In this document: positions 6,189-11,479 of the stretch, in pieces
Numbering within the stretch: position 1 is the stretch's first letter
Layout: each line of letters opens with the position of its first letter
Assembly (NCBI GenBank): GCA_002493835.1
Contig: DLAA01000162.1
Span: 1-12,222 of the forward strand
Direction: 5' to 3'
Origin: Lachnospiraceae bacterium UBA7060
GTDB lineage: Bacteria; Bacillota; Clostridia; Lachnospirales; Lachnospiraceae
DNA: 12,222 bases
Made by a program: the position numbers and the translations under genes
The notes under the pieces: generated by a model
Seen by the model: only the letters and a program-made list of their open reading frames with translations
Database searches by the model: none
Told to the model about the DNA's origin: nothing

Positions 6189-6196
6189 AGTATAGT
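6168..6196 (+). promoter_or_regulatory. Sigma-A promoter of the XRE-ImmA operon
   Basis: TTGACA (6168-6173), 17 bases, TATAGT (6191-6196). It is embedded in the preceding terminator and followed at once by the operator cluster at 6201-6232, which would lie around the transcription start. A long purine-rich leader (about 6240-6302) leads to the XRE gene. Confidence 0.82.
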
Positions 6197-6200
6197 GATA

Positions 6201-6232
6201 TTAGCAAGTTAGCGAACAAGCAAGTGCGCTAA
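6201..6232. promoter_or_regulatory. Operator cluster at the XRE promoter
   Basis: Tandem half-sites TTAGCAAG (6201-6208) and TTAGCGAA (6209-6216), then after 8 bases an inverted half-site TGCGCTAA (6225-6232). The first 17 bases, TTAGCAAGTTAGCGAAC, recur exactly at 7527-7543. Position at the transcription start indicates autorepression by the XRE protein. Confidence 0.65.
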
Positions 6233-6311
6233 AAAATTAACACCTGAAAATGAGAATACGAAGAGAAAACAAAAAGAGAAAACGAAGAAGAGAGAAGAAA
6301 AGGTGAAGAGT

Positions 6312-6680
6312 ATGAAGAATGCGAATTTTGGAGAATTCATAAGTCAGAAGAGAGTCGAGAAGCAGATTACATTGAGGAAGATGGCAGATATGCTTGGTGT
6401 ATCCGCCCCATTTTTAACAGATGTGGAAAAAGACAGACGCAATCCTTTTGACATGGAGAAACTTACCCAACTCGCAAAAATATTAGGTTTATCAAATGAG
6501 GAACGTGAGCTTATGTTCAACCTGGCCGGTAAGAAACGGAATGCAGTAGCACCCGACCTTCCTGAATACATCATGGAGAGGGACTATGTCAGCGCTGCGC
6601 TGAGGACCGCCAGGGACTTGGATGCTGGAGAAGAAGAATGGAACCAGTTTGTTGAAGAACTGAGAAAGCGAAAGGGGTAA
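6312..6680 (+). CDS. XRE-family transcriptional regulator (ImmR-like)
   Basis: The protein has 122 residues. ATG at 6312 has AGGTGA (6301-6306) just upstream; an in-frame GTG at 6303 lies inside that site. Residues ~6-62 are a classic XRE helix-turn-helix: 'GEFISQKRVEKQITLRKMA', 'MLGVSAPFLTDVEKDRRNP' (recognition helix and the E-K-D-R-R-N-P turn), then 'EKLTQLAKILGLSNEE'. The C-terminal tail is acidic and helical, ending 'WNQFVEELRKRKG'. It is followed 10 bases later by an ImmA/IrrE metalloprotease. In ICEBs1 and many phages such pairs form a switch in which the protease cleaves the repressor. It probably binds the TTAGC repeats at its own promoter and downstream of the operon. Confidence 0.87.
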   Translation: MKNANFGEFISQKRVEKQITLRKMADMLGVSAPFLTDVEKDRRNPFDMEKLTQLAKILGLSNEERELMFNLAGKKRNAVAPDLPEYIMERDYVSAALRTARDLDAGEEEWNQFVEELRKRKG

Positions 6681-6690
6681 GAGCCTATAT

Positions 6691-7470
6691 ATGTATAGAC
6701 CAGTTATAACAAGAAAAAAATCGGGAGCTCCGGTATTGAGCAGGAAAGAAATAGATTTGATCGGTGAGAATCTTGTCGGGGATTTTATGCCGGATGCTTT
6801 GGAAACCCCACAGGAGATTGATATTGATTCATTTGCGCAGAATTATCTTGGGATGGATCAGGACTTTCAATATTTATCGCATTGCGGAGTTTATCTTGGG
6901 ATGACGGTTTTCAATGACACGGACAAAGTGCCAGTTTACGACCCGCAGCGAGAATGTGCAGATTATATCAGCGCAAAAGCCCATACCGTAATCATTGACA
7001 AGACTCTTTTAGCGGAGAACCAGGAACACCGGTACCGTTTCACCATGGGGCATGAGGCAAGCCATGAGTTCCTTCATAAAGAGTATTTTGCTTATGATCC
7101 TGACCAGATGACGATAGTTGATTATATCGGGGAAGCTCCGATGCCAATGGTGCAGTGCCGGATAGACACAAAGAAAATGGAAGCAAGGAATTCGGAAATA
7201 TGGACAGAACGGGATTGGATGGAGTGGCAGGCGAATGCTTTATCGTCTGCAATCCTTATGCCTGTGTCAATGGTAAGGAAAGTTGCTGAAAGCGTAAAAA
7301 CTACTAGGGCGGTGTTTAGAAATTATATCACTGCAGCTAGGGTTTCAAATGTGTTTAATGTGTCTTTTGAAGCCGCATCATACCGGCTGAAGCAGCTTGG
7401 CTATATACCACAGGATGTCCAGATGAGCAGTGATGTGCTGAATATGATTGCCACACAACTTTGCGTATGA
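6691..7470 (+). CDS. ImmA/IrrE family metallo-endopeptidase
   Basis: The protein has 259 residues; the start at 6691 has only a modest Shine-Dalgarno (AAAGGGG, overlapping the XRE gene end), so translational coupling is likely. The zinc motif is H121-E-A-S-H125 in 'FTMGHEASHEFLHKEYF', with a probable third ligand E178 in 'WMEWQANALSSAILMP', the standard COG2856/M78 (DUF955) layout. The N-terminal ~110 residues include 'SFAQNYLGMD' and 'HTVIIDKTLL', as in ImmA-type proteins. The C-terminal ~60 residues ('VSNVFNVSFEAASYRLKQLGYI') form the helical domain usual in the family. In the cytoplasm it should cleave the paired XRE repressor upon an inducing signal such as DNA damage. All key residues are present. 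Confidence 0.88.
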   Translation: MYRPVITRKKSGAPVLSRKEIDLIGENLVGDFMPDALETPQEIDIDSFAQNYLGMDQDFQYLSHCGVYLGMTVFNDTDKVPVYDPQRECADYISAKAHTVIIDKTLLAENQEHRYRFTMGHEASHEFLHKEYFAYDPDQMTIVDYIGEAPMPMVQCRIDTKKMEARNSEIWTERDWMEWQANALSSAILMPVSMVRKVAESVKTTRAVFRNYITAARVSNVFNVSFEAASYRLKQLGYIPQDVQMSSDVLNMIATQLCV

Positions 7471-7484
7471 TTTCTGACAGGAAG

Positions 7485-7516
7485 TATGCGGATTGCCACA
7501 GTCCGCATATCTTTTT
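7485..7516 (+). terminator. Intrinsic terminator of the XRE-ImmA operon
   Basis: Perfect 8-bp stem TATGCGGA (7485-7492) / TCCGCATA (7502-7509), 9-base loop, followed by a T-rich tail (tcttttt). It begins 14 bases after the ImmA stop. Confidence 0.85.
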
Positions 7517-7526
7517 ACTCAATATG

Positions 7527-7568
7527 TTAGCAAGTTAGCGAACTAAGTAACAAAAGGCGTTTTGCTAA
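7527..7568. promoter_or_regulatory. Second operator cluster, downstream of ImmA
   Basis: Exact 17-base copy of the upstream operator start (TTAGCAAG at 7527-7534, TTAGCGAA at 7535-7542), followed by an inverted TTTGCTAA (7561-7568). The gap to the inverted half-site is 18 bases, against 8 in the first cluster, a difference of about one helical turn. It likely binds the same repressor, either to control rightward transcription or to form a loop over the operon. Confidence 0.6.
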
Positions 7569-7700
7569 TAAGAGAAATATTTTATAACAATATATATGTA
7601 AAAATATTCCAATTTATAAAATAATTGTAGTGGACATGCATATAATAGAATTAAGAAGAAAATTGTCGGAAATGGGAAAATGGAATAGGGTGCAGGGCGT

Positions 7701-7749
7701 TGGTACAAAGATGTACCAGAGAGTGTCTCTGGCATAAAGAGTGTTATGC
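7701..7749. other. Cluster of three adjacent hairpins
   Basis: Three perfect inverted repeats in 49 bases: TGGTAC-N6-GTACCA (7701-7718), CCAGAGA-gtg-TCTCTGG (7716-7732) and GCATAA-N6-TTATGC (7732-7749). Neighbours share bases, so not all can form fully at once. A further alternative pairs TGTTATG (7742-7748) with CATAACA (7794-7800). No T-run follows, so these are not terminators. They could be a structured leader or small RNA, or a protein-binding DNA site. Confidence 0.5.
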
Positions 7750-7848
7750 TGGTAAGACGGAAAAGGAAGTCAAATCTGACATTGTATTACTTCATAACAG
7801 CAAAACAAGCAGAGTAATATGCCAAAAAGACAAATAAATATATTTATG

Positions 7849-7864
7849 TTGTCAATATTGACAA
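7849..7864. promoter_or_regulatory. Perfect 16-bp palindrome at the -35 of the HTH gene
   Basis: TTGTCAATATTGACAA is self-complementary, and its right half contains the TTGACA -35. A dimeric repressor here would occlude the promoter. It does not match the TTAGC sites, so a different regulator is implied, perhaps the downstream HTH protein itself. Confidence 0.6.
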
Positions 7865-7886
7865 AAATAAATATGTATTGTAAAAT
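7858..7886 (+). promoter_or_regulatory. Sigma-A promoter of the 354-residue HTH gene
   Basis: TTGACA (7858-7863), 17 bases, TAAAAT (7881-7886). Predicted start near 7893, ~30 bases before the ATG at 7925. Confidence 0.82.
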
Positions 7887-7924
7887 TAAACTAGTGAAGA
7901 AATTATTTGTTGAGAGGTAAGAGA

Positions 7925-8989
7925 ATGGATAACGAAAAACAGGAAGAAAAAAATAATGAGGCTATAGAGAGAAAAGAGTCGCAGCAACAGAATATTGTTG
8001 ACTCGGGTAGTGTGAATTTGGAAACGCCATCAAAAGAGTTGACGAAAAAAAAGAAAAAAATAATCTTGGTAGCGAACCCGAACAATACTAAAAATGTGCG
8101 GGTAAACAGGCCGATTCAAAGACCAACAAATGTACTTGAGGCGCAGGAAGGACAACGGGCTGCTGGTTCGAACATTGAAAATCAAAAGCCTGATACAGAA
8201 AAAAATTTTAATAAATATATTTGTTTTGCAAATATTCGGGAATTGCTGAAAGCCAGTACGGTGAAAATTGGTCAAATTGAAAAAGAGGCAGGATGCCAGT
8301 TAGGCTATATGTCCCGTTTGGAGAAGCCAGGAACATCGAACGAACCTTCAGCAGAGTTTATTGTAACAGCCGCAAAAATGTTGAATGCAAGCCTTGATAC
8401 ACTGCTTATGGTGAATCTGGCAGAAATGACACCGACAGAAAGATATCTTGTGAGTTTTTTTGAAAAATTGCAGAAAGACACCATTGCTGACAAATTGGGG
8501 TGGATGATAGAAACAGCCGATAATCTGGCGAATTTGGAAGCGGATATGAATGGATATGTAGATCATCCTTTGTTTGGCTATGAAACTTTTTATGAAGAAG
8601 GTGAAACCGAGTATCCGGAGGAAGTATCCCGCATAGTTTTTGTATCTGATAGTTTTGGCCCCCGGACGGCCATCAATGGAGATTGTTATCATCTAAAACT
8701 GAAAGGTGGTTCGGTACTTTACCTGATGGACATTTGTAAAAGTTTTTACCATGTGGGTGAGCCGGATACACTTGCTAAAGAGATTTGGATGTTCACGCCA
8801 GGAAACGGAACACAGATGCTTGCTAACAGCAGAGGGACATCTCCGCTTTCGCCAATGGTTAATGCACTTGCATCAACAGTGGCTGAACGCATGAAGCATC
8901 CAAGGGTAAAGAAGGAAGTGAAAAGCGTAATAGATGCCTTTATGCAGGATGATTTTGGCAGTGAGGATGAAGAACTGCCATTTGCTTGA
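7925..8989 (+). CDS. XRE-like HTH protein with disordered N-terminus and unknown C-terminal domain
   Basis: The protein has 354 residues. ATG at 7925 follows GAGAGGT; a TTG at 7907 would lie upstream of that site. Residues 1-95 are charged and low-complexity (E/K/N/Q rich, with 'KKKKK' at 41-45) and probably disordered. Residues ~100-165 form a helix-turn-helix: 'FANIRELLKASTVKIGQIEKE', 'GYMSRLEKPG' as the recognition region, then 'FIVTAAKMLNASLDTLL'. The C-terminal ~180 residues form a mixed domain with 'ISRIVFVSDSF'-like strands and 'CYHLKLKGGSVLYLMDI', followed by a helical tail ending in an acidic stretch. I know this general layout from Firmicute mobile elements but not a function. It has its own palindrome-bearing promoter and heads a small operon. 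A regulator of the element, possibly autoregulated, is the best guess. Confidence 0.82.
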   Translation: MDNEKQEEKNNEAIERKESQQQNIVDSGSVNLETPSKELTKKKKKIILVANPNNTKNVRVNRPIQRPTNVLEAQEGQRAAGSNIENQKPDTEKNFNKYICFANIRELLKASTVKIGQIEKEAGCQLGYMSRLEKPGTSNEPSAEFIVTAAKMLNASLDTLLMVNLAEMTPTERYLVSFFEKLQKDTIADKLGWMIETADNLANLEADMNGYVDHPLFGYETFYEEGETEYPEEVSRIVFVSDSFGPRTAINGDCYHLKLKGGSVLYLMDICKSFYHVGEPDTLAKEIWMFTPGNGTQMLANSRGTSPLSPMVNALASTVAERMKHPRVKKEVKSVIDAFMQDDFGSEDEELPFA

Positions 8990-9122
8990 ATCTAGTGTGT
9001 ATAGAGATGACAGTGTTAGAAGCATCATTGATGAGTATGTGCATGAAAAAAGATTTGTAGATGAAGATTTGAATGAAGAATTGCAGTTCAATCAGGAGGT
9101 GAGTATATTATGGAAGGGTTAA
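8967..9122 (+). CDS. Possible 51-residue overlapping small protein
   Basis: The frame starts at ATG 8967 inside the end of the HTH gene (23-base overlap) and ends 13 bases into the next gene. The product is acidic: 'MKNCHLLESSVYRDDSVRSI' then 'IDEYVHEKRFVDEDLNEELQ'. Only GTGAGG stands directly before the ATG, too close for normal initiation, so translation would depend on coupling. It fills an otherwise empty 107-base gap between two genes, which favours it slightly. No family is recognised. Confidence 0.4.
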   Translation: MKNCHLLESSVYRDDSVRSIIDEYVHEKRFVDEDLNEELQFNQEVSILWKG

Positions 9123-9298
9123 CCTATGCAAAACATGGACAAAAGAAGCCGCTAGGTCAGTTGGCAAAAATTAATGGGAAAAGGGCAGTTGCTTTTCTTG
9201 ATAATGATAGGCAAGTGAAGTCATACACTACAGTTGATGAAATTAATGATATGTTCTGTTCAAAAGTTGATATTCCAGAGTACGATTTAGATTTCTGA
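9110..9298 (+). CDS. Hypothetical protein, 62 residues
   Basis: ATG at 9110 follows AGGAGGTGA at a good distance. The product is small and soluble, with 'KKPLGQLAKINGKRAVAFLD', 'RQVKSYTTVDEINDMF' and an acidic end 'DIPEYDLDF'. It is the last gene before a strong terminator ~85 bases downstream, so it belongs to the operon headed by the HTH gene. I do not recognise it. The 'KRAVAFLDNDRQVKSYTT' segment suggests a beta hairpin followed by a helix. No toxin-antitoxin or phage family can be assigned. Confidence 0.65.
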   Translation: MEGLTYAKHGQKKPLGQLAKINGKRAVAFLDNDRQVKSYTTVDEINDMFCSKVDIPEYDLDF

Positions 9299-9347
9299 TT
9301 ATTTTACCATGATTAACGAAGGCGTGTAATCTGGTTATCTTTTCAAT

Positions 9348-9436
9348 AAATTACTGTTTTGTGCCGTTCGAAGGCGTAGCGAGCCAGACAGTATCCAAAA
9401 GATGGATGCTGTCTGGTTTTTTCTTGGCAGTAATTT
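9348..9436. repeat. 9-bp inverted repeat enclosing the terminator
   Basis: AAATTACTG (9348-9356) and CAGTAATTT (9428-9436) are exact reverse complements and flank the terminator symmetrically; GCC/GGC near each arm could extend it with an internal loop. The 89-base unit could be a larger secondary structure or a small mobile cassette with terminal repeats. No flanking target duplication is visible. Confidence 0.45.
9384..9422 (+). terminator. Strong intrinsic terminator
   Basis: 14-bp stem CCAGACAGTATCCA (9384-9397) / TGGATGCTGTCTGG (9403-9416) with one G-U pair, a 5-base loop and TTTTTT (9417-9422). It ends the HTH-gene operon. Confidence 0.92.
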
Positions 9437-9798
9437 TCCAATAAAATACAATTTAAAATTTAACGTAAAAATAGAAAAATATAATGACTTATTAAATCTT
9501 GGAGAGCGTGGAATAGGGAAAACCTCCGCCATGCTTAGTTGAAGGTTTTGTAAACAAGCTTTTGATATTCAGCATATTATATATTATCCCAAGAGAAGAG
9601 CAGATGTGGAGGCCATTGATAGTAAGAAAGCTAGAGATATTGCGGCTATACTGCTGGAACAGAGACATCAACAGAAAGCTGTGAGGCTCAACGCTTTCCA
9701 TGGCAGCCTTTTCATATTAAGCGATATGGTCAGTGAAGGAGTAAAGTTTTTCAAAAATATACTTGGGAATTATATGAAAATCTCGTATTAATATGTAC

Positions 9799-10044
9799 AT
9801 CTCCTTTTTCGGAGATAGTGGACCCATCAATTCTGTAGAAAATACAGTATTGTTGATGTCCTTTTAGTAGATGATATGCGGTTTATGCTTGGATAATGCA
9901 TATCCGGCTGCCTTTTTCCACATGGCAAATAGCAAAATTGTAAAATCTGCGGAAGGAAAAAGGAGAAATACATAGCATTAACCTTTGGAATTTGCCTTGT
10001 TTCGCACATGAGGTTGCTCATTATATCTTCCGTATATTGCGAAA
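9799..10044. other. Hairpin-rich segment, possible structured RNA or DNA site
   Basis: Inverted repeats in order: ATCTCC-N6-GGAGAT (9799-9816); a nested stem-loop of GGA and CATCAA (9820-9830) with TTGATG and TCC (9853-9861) enclosing CTGTA-gaaaa-TACAG (9833-9847); GATATGC/GCATATC (9873-9879, 9898-9904); and TTTCGC/GCGAAA (10000-10005, 10039-10044) enclosing ATGAG-gttg-CTCAT (10008-10021). None has a terminator T-run. No known RNA family is recognised. Confidence 0.4.
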
Positions 10045-10098
10045 AAGGAGAAACGGTTCTGAAAAATTAGCAGAAAGCAGGAGTGCTGATAGATGCAG

Positions 10099-10127
10099 TT
10101 GCCTGTTTACTGATAGAGAAATAAAAA
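10099..10127 (+). promoter_or_regulatory. Weak candidate promoter for the right-hand module
   Basis: TTGCCT (10099-10104), 17 bases, TAAAAA (10122-10127). It is the best match upstream of the leader ORF, but each box departs from consensus, so it may need an activator or may not be real. Confidence 0.3.
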
Positions 10128-10172
10128 ATTGTCATAGCCGAGGGAAGTACAACCAAGGCGAGGGATACATAC

Positions 10173-10259
10173 ATGAATCTGATGAAAAGTGTTTTTTGCA
10201 GATTTATGTCGGTAGCCTTTGCTTCGTGCGTCCTTTCGGAGTCAGAGACGACCATATGA
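10173..10259 (+). CDS. Putative leader peptide, 28 residues
   Basis: ATG at 10173 follows GAGGG (10160-10164) at 8 bases. The peptide begins 'MNLMKSVFCRFMSVAFA' and ends 'CVLSESETTI'. It has a basic start and a hydrophobic middle. Its stop codon is only 3 bases before the stem of an intrinsic terminator, so a ribosome at the stop would interfere with hairpin folding. This is the geometry of translational attenuation or readthrough control of the module that starts at 10430. A small membrane peptide is the alternative. Confidence 0.45.
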   Translation: MNLMKSVFCRFMSVAFASCVLSESETTI

Positions 10260-10262
10260 ATT

Positions 10263-10301
10263 CCCTTGCCTTTCGGCTTTGAGAAAGGCAGGGGATTTTT
10301 T
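10263..10301 (+). terminator. Terminator/attenuator ahead of the phage early module
   Basis: 12-bp stem CCCTTGCCTTTC (10263-10274) / GAAAGGCAGGGG (10283-10294) with one G-U pair, an 8-base loop and a T-run (10296-10301). It follows the leader ORF and precedes the sigma-like gene in the same direction. Confidence 0.82.
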
Positions 10302-10381
10302 ATGCGGTTACATAAAAGTAGCCGGGGCGGCAGAGTTCACCATTTCTGTAAGGTATGCCCCAAGAGCCGCGGGCCTCCTTT

Positions 10382-10422
10382 CCGGTCTTGAAACCTGTTT
10401 AACAAATTTCAAGATCGGAGGG
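10382..10422 (+). promoter_or_regulatory. Hairpin touching the Shine-Dalgarno of the sigma-like gene
   Basis: CCGGTCTTGAAA (10382-10393) and TTTCAAGATCGG (10407-10418) pair over 12 positions with one G-U. The last GG of the right arm is the start of the Shine-Dalgarno GGAGGG (10417-10422), so folding would partly hide it. A second short pairing, GGGGC/GCCCC (10324-10328, 10357-10361), lies upstream. A translational control element is inferred. Confidence 0.5.
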
Positions 10423-10429
10423 AATTTAA

Positions 10430-10816
10430 ATGAAAATTAAATATGAATTTGCAGACGGGACTGTGTCGGAGGTCGAGGTGGAGGAGTCCATCGGTGCCGT
10501 CATCATTGAGTCAAGGCGCAAAGAGGACAACCTTGCCCGGAAAGAACGCTATCACTGCTATTCGATGGATTCGGTGCAGTTTGAGGGTGATGAGTATGGC
10601 ACGGAAGAAACGCCGGAAACGCAGATGGAGCGGGAACTGGATACAGAACGTATTGCCCATGCATTGGACGGGCTGTCGGAGGTGCAGAGACGCAGGCTTC
10701 TGAAATTTGCGGAAGGGAAATCCATGCGGGAGATTGCGCGGGAGGAAAATGTACAGCACCGGGCAGTTGTGAAGTCCATCGAAGGGGCAAGAAAGATTTT
10801 CAAGAAAAATTATTAA
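10430..10816 (+). CDS. Sigma-70 region 4-like HTH protein (phage type)
   Basis: The protein has 128 residues; ATG at 10430 follows GGAGGG. The first ~30 residues form a small strand-rich part ('MKIKYEFADGTVSEVEVEES'), then a charged linker. Residues ~72-125 form a sigma region 4-type helix-turn-helix: 'ALDGLSEVQRRRLLKFAEG', 'SMREIAREENVQHRAVVKSI' and 'EGARKIFKK'. There is no region 2, so it is not a full sigma factor. Such proteins are common in Firmicute prophages, where they are thought to act as late or early gene activators (ArpU/sigma-like). It opens the GC-richer module and is followed by small phage genes in the same direction. Its leader carries a terminator and a hairpin at the ribosome binding site, implying tight control. 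Confidence 0.82.
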   Translation: MKIKYEFADGTVSEVEVEESIGAVIIESRRKEDNLARKERYHCYSMDSVQFEGDEYGTEETPETQMERELDTERIAHALDGLSEVQRRRLLKFAEGKSMREIAREENVQHRAVVKSIEGARKIFKKNY

Positions 10817-10829
10817 ATTCCTTAAATGG

Positions 10830-10860
10830 GGGAGCAAAACGGGTATCCAAAAGGGCTCCC
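10830..10860 (+). other. Hairpin between the sigma-like gene and the next gene
   Basis: GGGAGC (10830-10835) and GCTCCC (10855-10860) can pair around a 19-base loop, just after the sigma-like stop. No T-run follows, so it is more likely an mRNA stability or processing element than a terminator. Confidence 0.35.
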
Positions 10861-10917
10861 GAATCTCCGTATAGTGAAGGGCAGCAAAAAATGCCTTTCA
10901 GAAATGGAGGACATGGC

Positions 10918-11136
10918 ATGGAACACACATTGAAGATCAGTGTTTCAAAAGAGCCGGTATCCGGCGGGATCGTGAGCTGCCGCCATATCTCCGTGAGGGA
11001 GCGTTTCTTACGCTTCCTCCTTGGGGAGAAGCGGAGGGTGGCAATCATCGTTCCGGGCGATTCCGTTCGGGAACTGGCAGTGAGTGAAATCATGGAAGGA
11101 GGAAGCGTACATGGGAAAAGTGAAGTTACTGCTTGA
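10918..11136 (+). CDS. Small conserved phage protein, 72 residues
   Basis: ATG at 10918 follows GGAGG (10906-10910) at 7 bases; in-frame ATG 10891 lies upstream of that site. The product starts 'MEHTLKISVSKEPVSGGIV' and contains 'RERFLRFLLGEKRRVAIIVPG' in its centre, then 'DSVRELAVSEIMEGG'. I recognise this pattern from small hypothetical proteins in Firmicute prophages, in the same place ahead of the DUF2800 nuclease. The strand pattern suggests a compact beta-rich fold with a basic helix. Its 3' end overlaps the next gene by 26 bases. Function is unknown. Confidence 0.72.
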   Translation: MEHTLKISVSKEPVSGGIVSCRHISVRERFLRFLLGEKRRVAIIVPGDSVRELAVSEIMEGGSVHGKSEVTA

Positions 11137-11479
11137 GGTCATCGGCGACCTGCGTTCCCTTGCTGACAGCCTGCAGGCCGTTGCGGATGCAGTAGCGGAC
11201 AACGGGACTGCGGAAACAGGGAAGCCGAATGCAAAGGAGCCGGAGAAAGCGGGAAAGGCTGGGAAAGCGGCAAAGAAAGAGGAAAGGCCTGCGGCAAAGC
11301 AGACGCAGGAGGAGAAGCCGCTGACACTGGAGGAAGTCCGGGCAGTTCTGGCGGAGAAGTCCCGCGCAGGACACACGGCGGAAGTGCGGGAACTGCTGAA
11401 TAAGCATGGTGCGGATAAGCTGTCAGGGATCGACCCGGCAGAGTATGCGGCGCTGCTTGCGGAAGCGGAGGTGCTGTGA
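11111..11479 (+). CDS. Phage protein with Ala/Lys-rich linker (often mis-annotated as Rrp5-like), 122 residues
   Basis: ATG at 11111 follows AAGGAGG (11096-11102); an in-frame ATG at 11084 has no such site. An N-terminal helix 'MGKVKLLLEVIGDLRSLADS' is followed by a low-complexity linker rich in A, K, E, G and P (~40-75), then a C-terminal helical domain 'LTLEEVRAVLAEKSRAGHT' / 'EVRELLNKHGADKLSGIDP' / 'YAALLAEAEVL'. The last part has a SAP-like or bihelical look. Homologues in Firmicute prophages carry the label 'rRNA biogenesis protein rrp5, putative', which I regard as spurious. Its TGA overlaps the ATG of the DUF2800 gene (TGATG), so the two are translationally coupled; a role in phage DNA replication or recombination is inferred. 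Confidence 0.75.
   Translation: MGKVKLLLEVIGDLRSLADSLQAVADAVADNGTAETGKPNAKEPEKAGKAGKAAKKEERPAAKQTQEEKPLTLEEVRAVLAEKSRAGHTAEVRELLNKHGADKLSGIDPAEYAALLAEAEVL

Larger units (their letters stand above)
7471..7924. other. Intergenic regulatory region between ImmA and the HTH gene
   Basis: This 454-base AT-rich stretch has no convincing gene. In order it holds the ImmA terminator, the second operator cluster, a run of hairpins (7701-7749), an inverted repeat TATTACT/AGTAATA (7785-7791, 7813-7819), a 16-bp palindrome and the promoter of the next gene. A 33-residue ORF (7636-7737) lies across the hairpins but lacks a good ribosome binding site. A TATAAT at 7641-7646 has no matching -35. Confidence 0.6.
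9423..10172. other. Gene-poor, AT-rich stretch with many hairpins
   Basis: About 750 bases without a convincing gene. A 61-residue frame (9606-9791, GTG start) lacks a ribosome binding site, and frames at 9992-10282 (+) and 10067-10255 (-) look like chance. An inverted repeat AAAACCT/AGGTTTT lies at 9519-9549. From 9799 to 10044 several hairpins follow one another (separate entry). A weak promoter (TTGCCT-N17-TAAAAA) lies at 10099-10127. The stretch may hold a small RNA, an origin or transfer site, or decayed genes. Confidence 0.5.

Noticed and set aside
6201..7543. The 17-base exact repeat as integration (att) sites
   Set aside because: Both copies are built of TTAGC half-sites with an added inverted half-site, and one is at the start of a promoter, which fits operators. 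No integrase gene is present.
7636..7737. 33-residue frame across the hairpin cluster
   Set aside because: Poor ribosome binding site and no recognised product; the inverted repeats explain the sequence better.
7697..7760. tRNA-like cloverleaf from the three hairpins
   Set aside because: The stems have the wrong lengths, there is no T-loop consensus and no acceptor stem, and adjacent stems share bases.
9606..9791. 61-residue frame with a GTG start
   Set aside because: No usable Shine-Dalgarno and no recognised motif. It may be a remnant of a gene, but nothing in the flanking frames supports a family.
10067..10255. 62-residue minus-strand frame with a hydrophobic segment
   Set aside because: Its hydrophobic part is the reverse of the plus-strand leader ORF region. 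It has no ribosome binding site and runs against all neighbouring genes.
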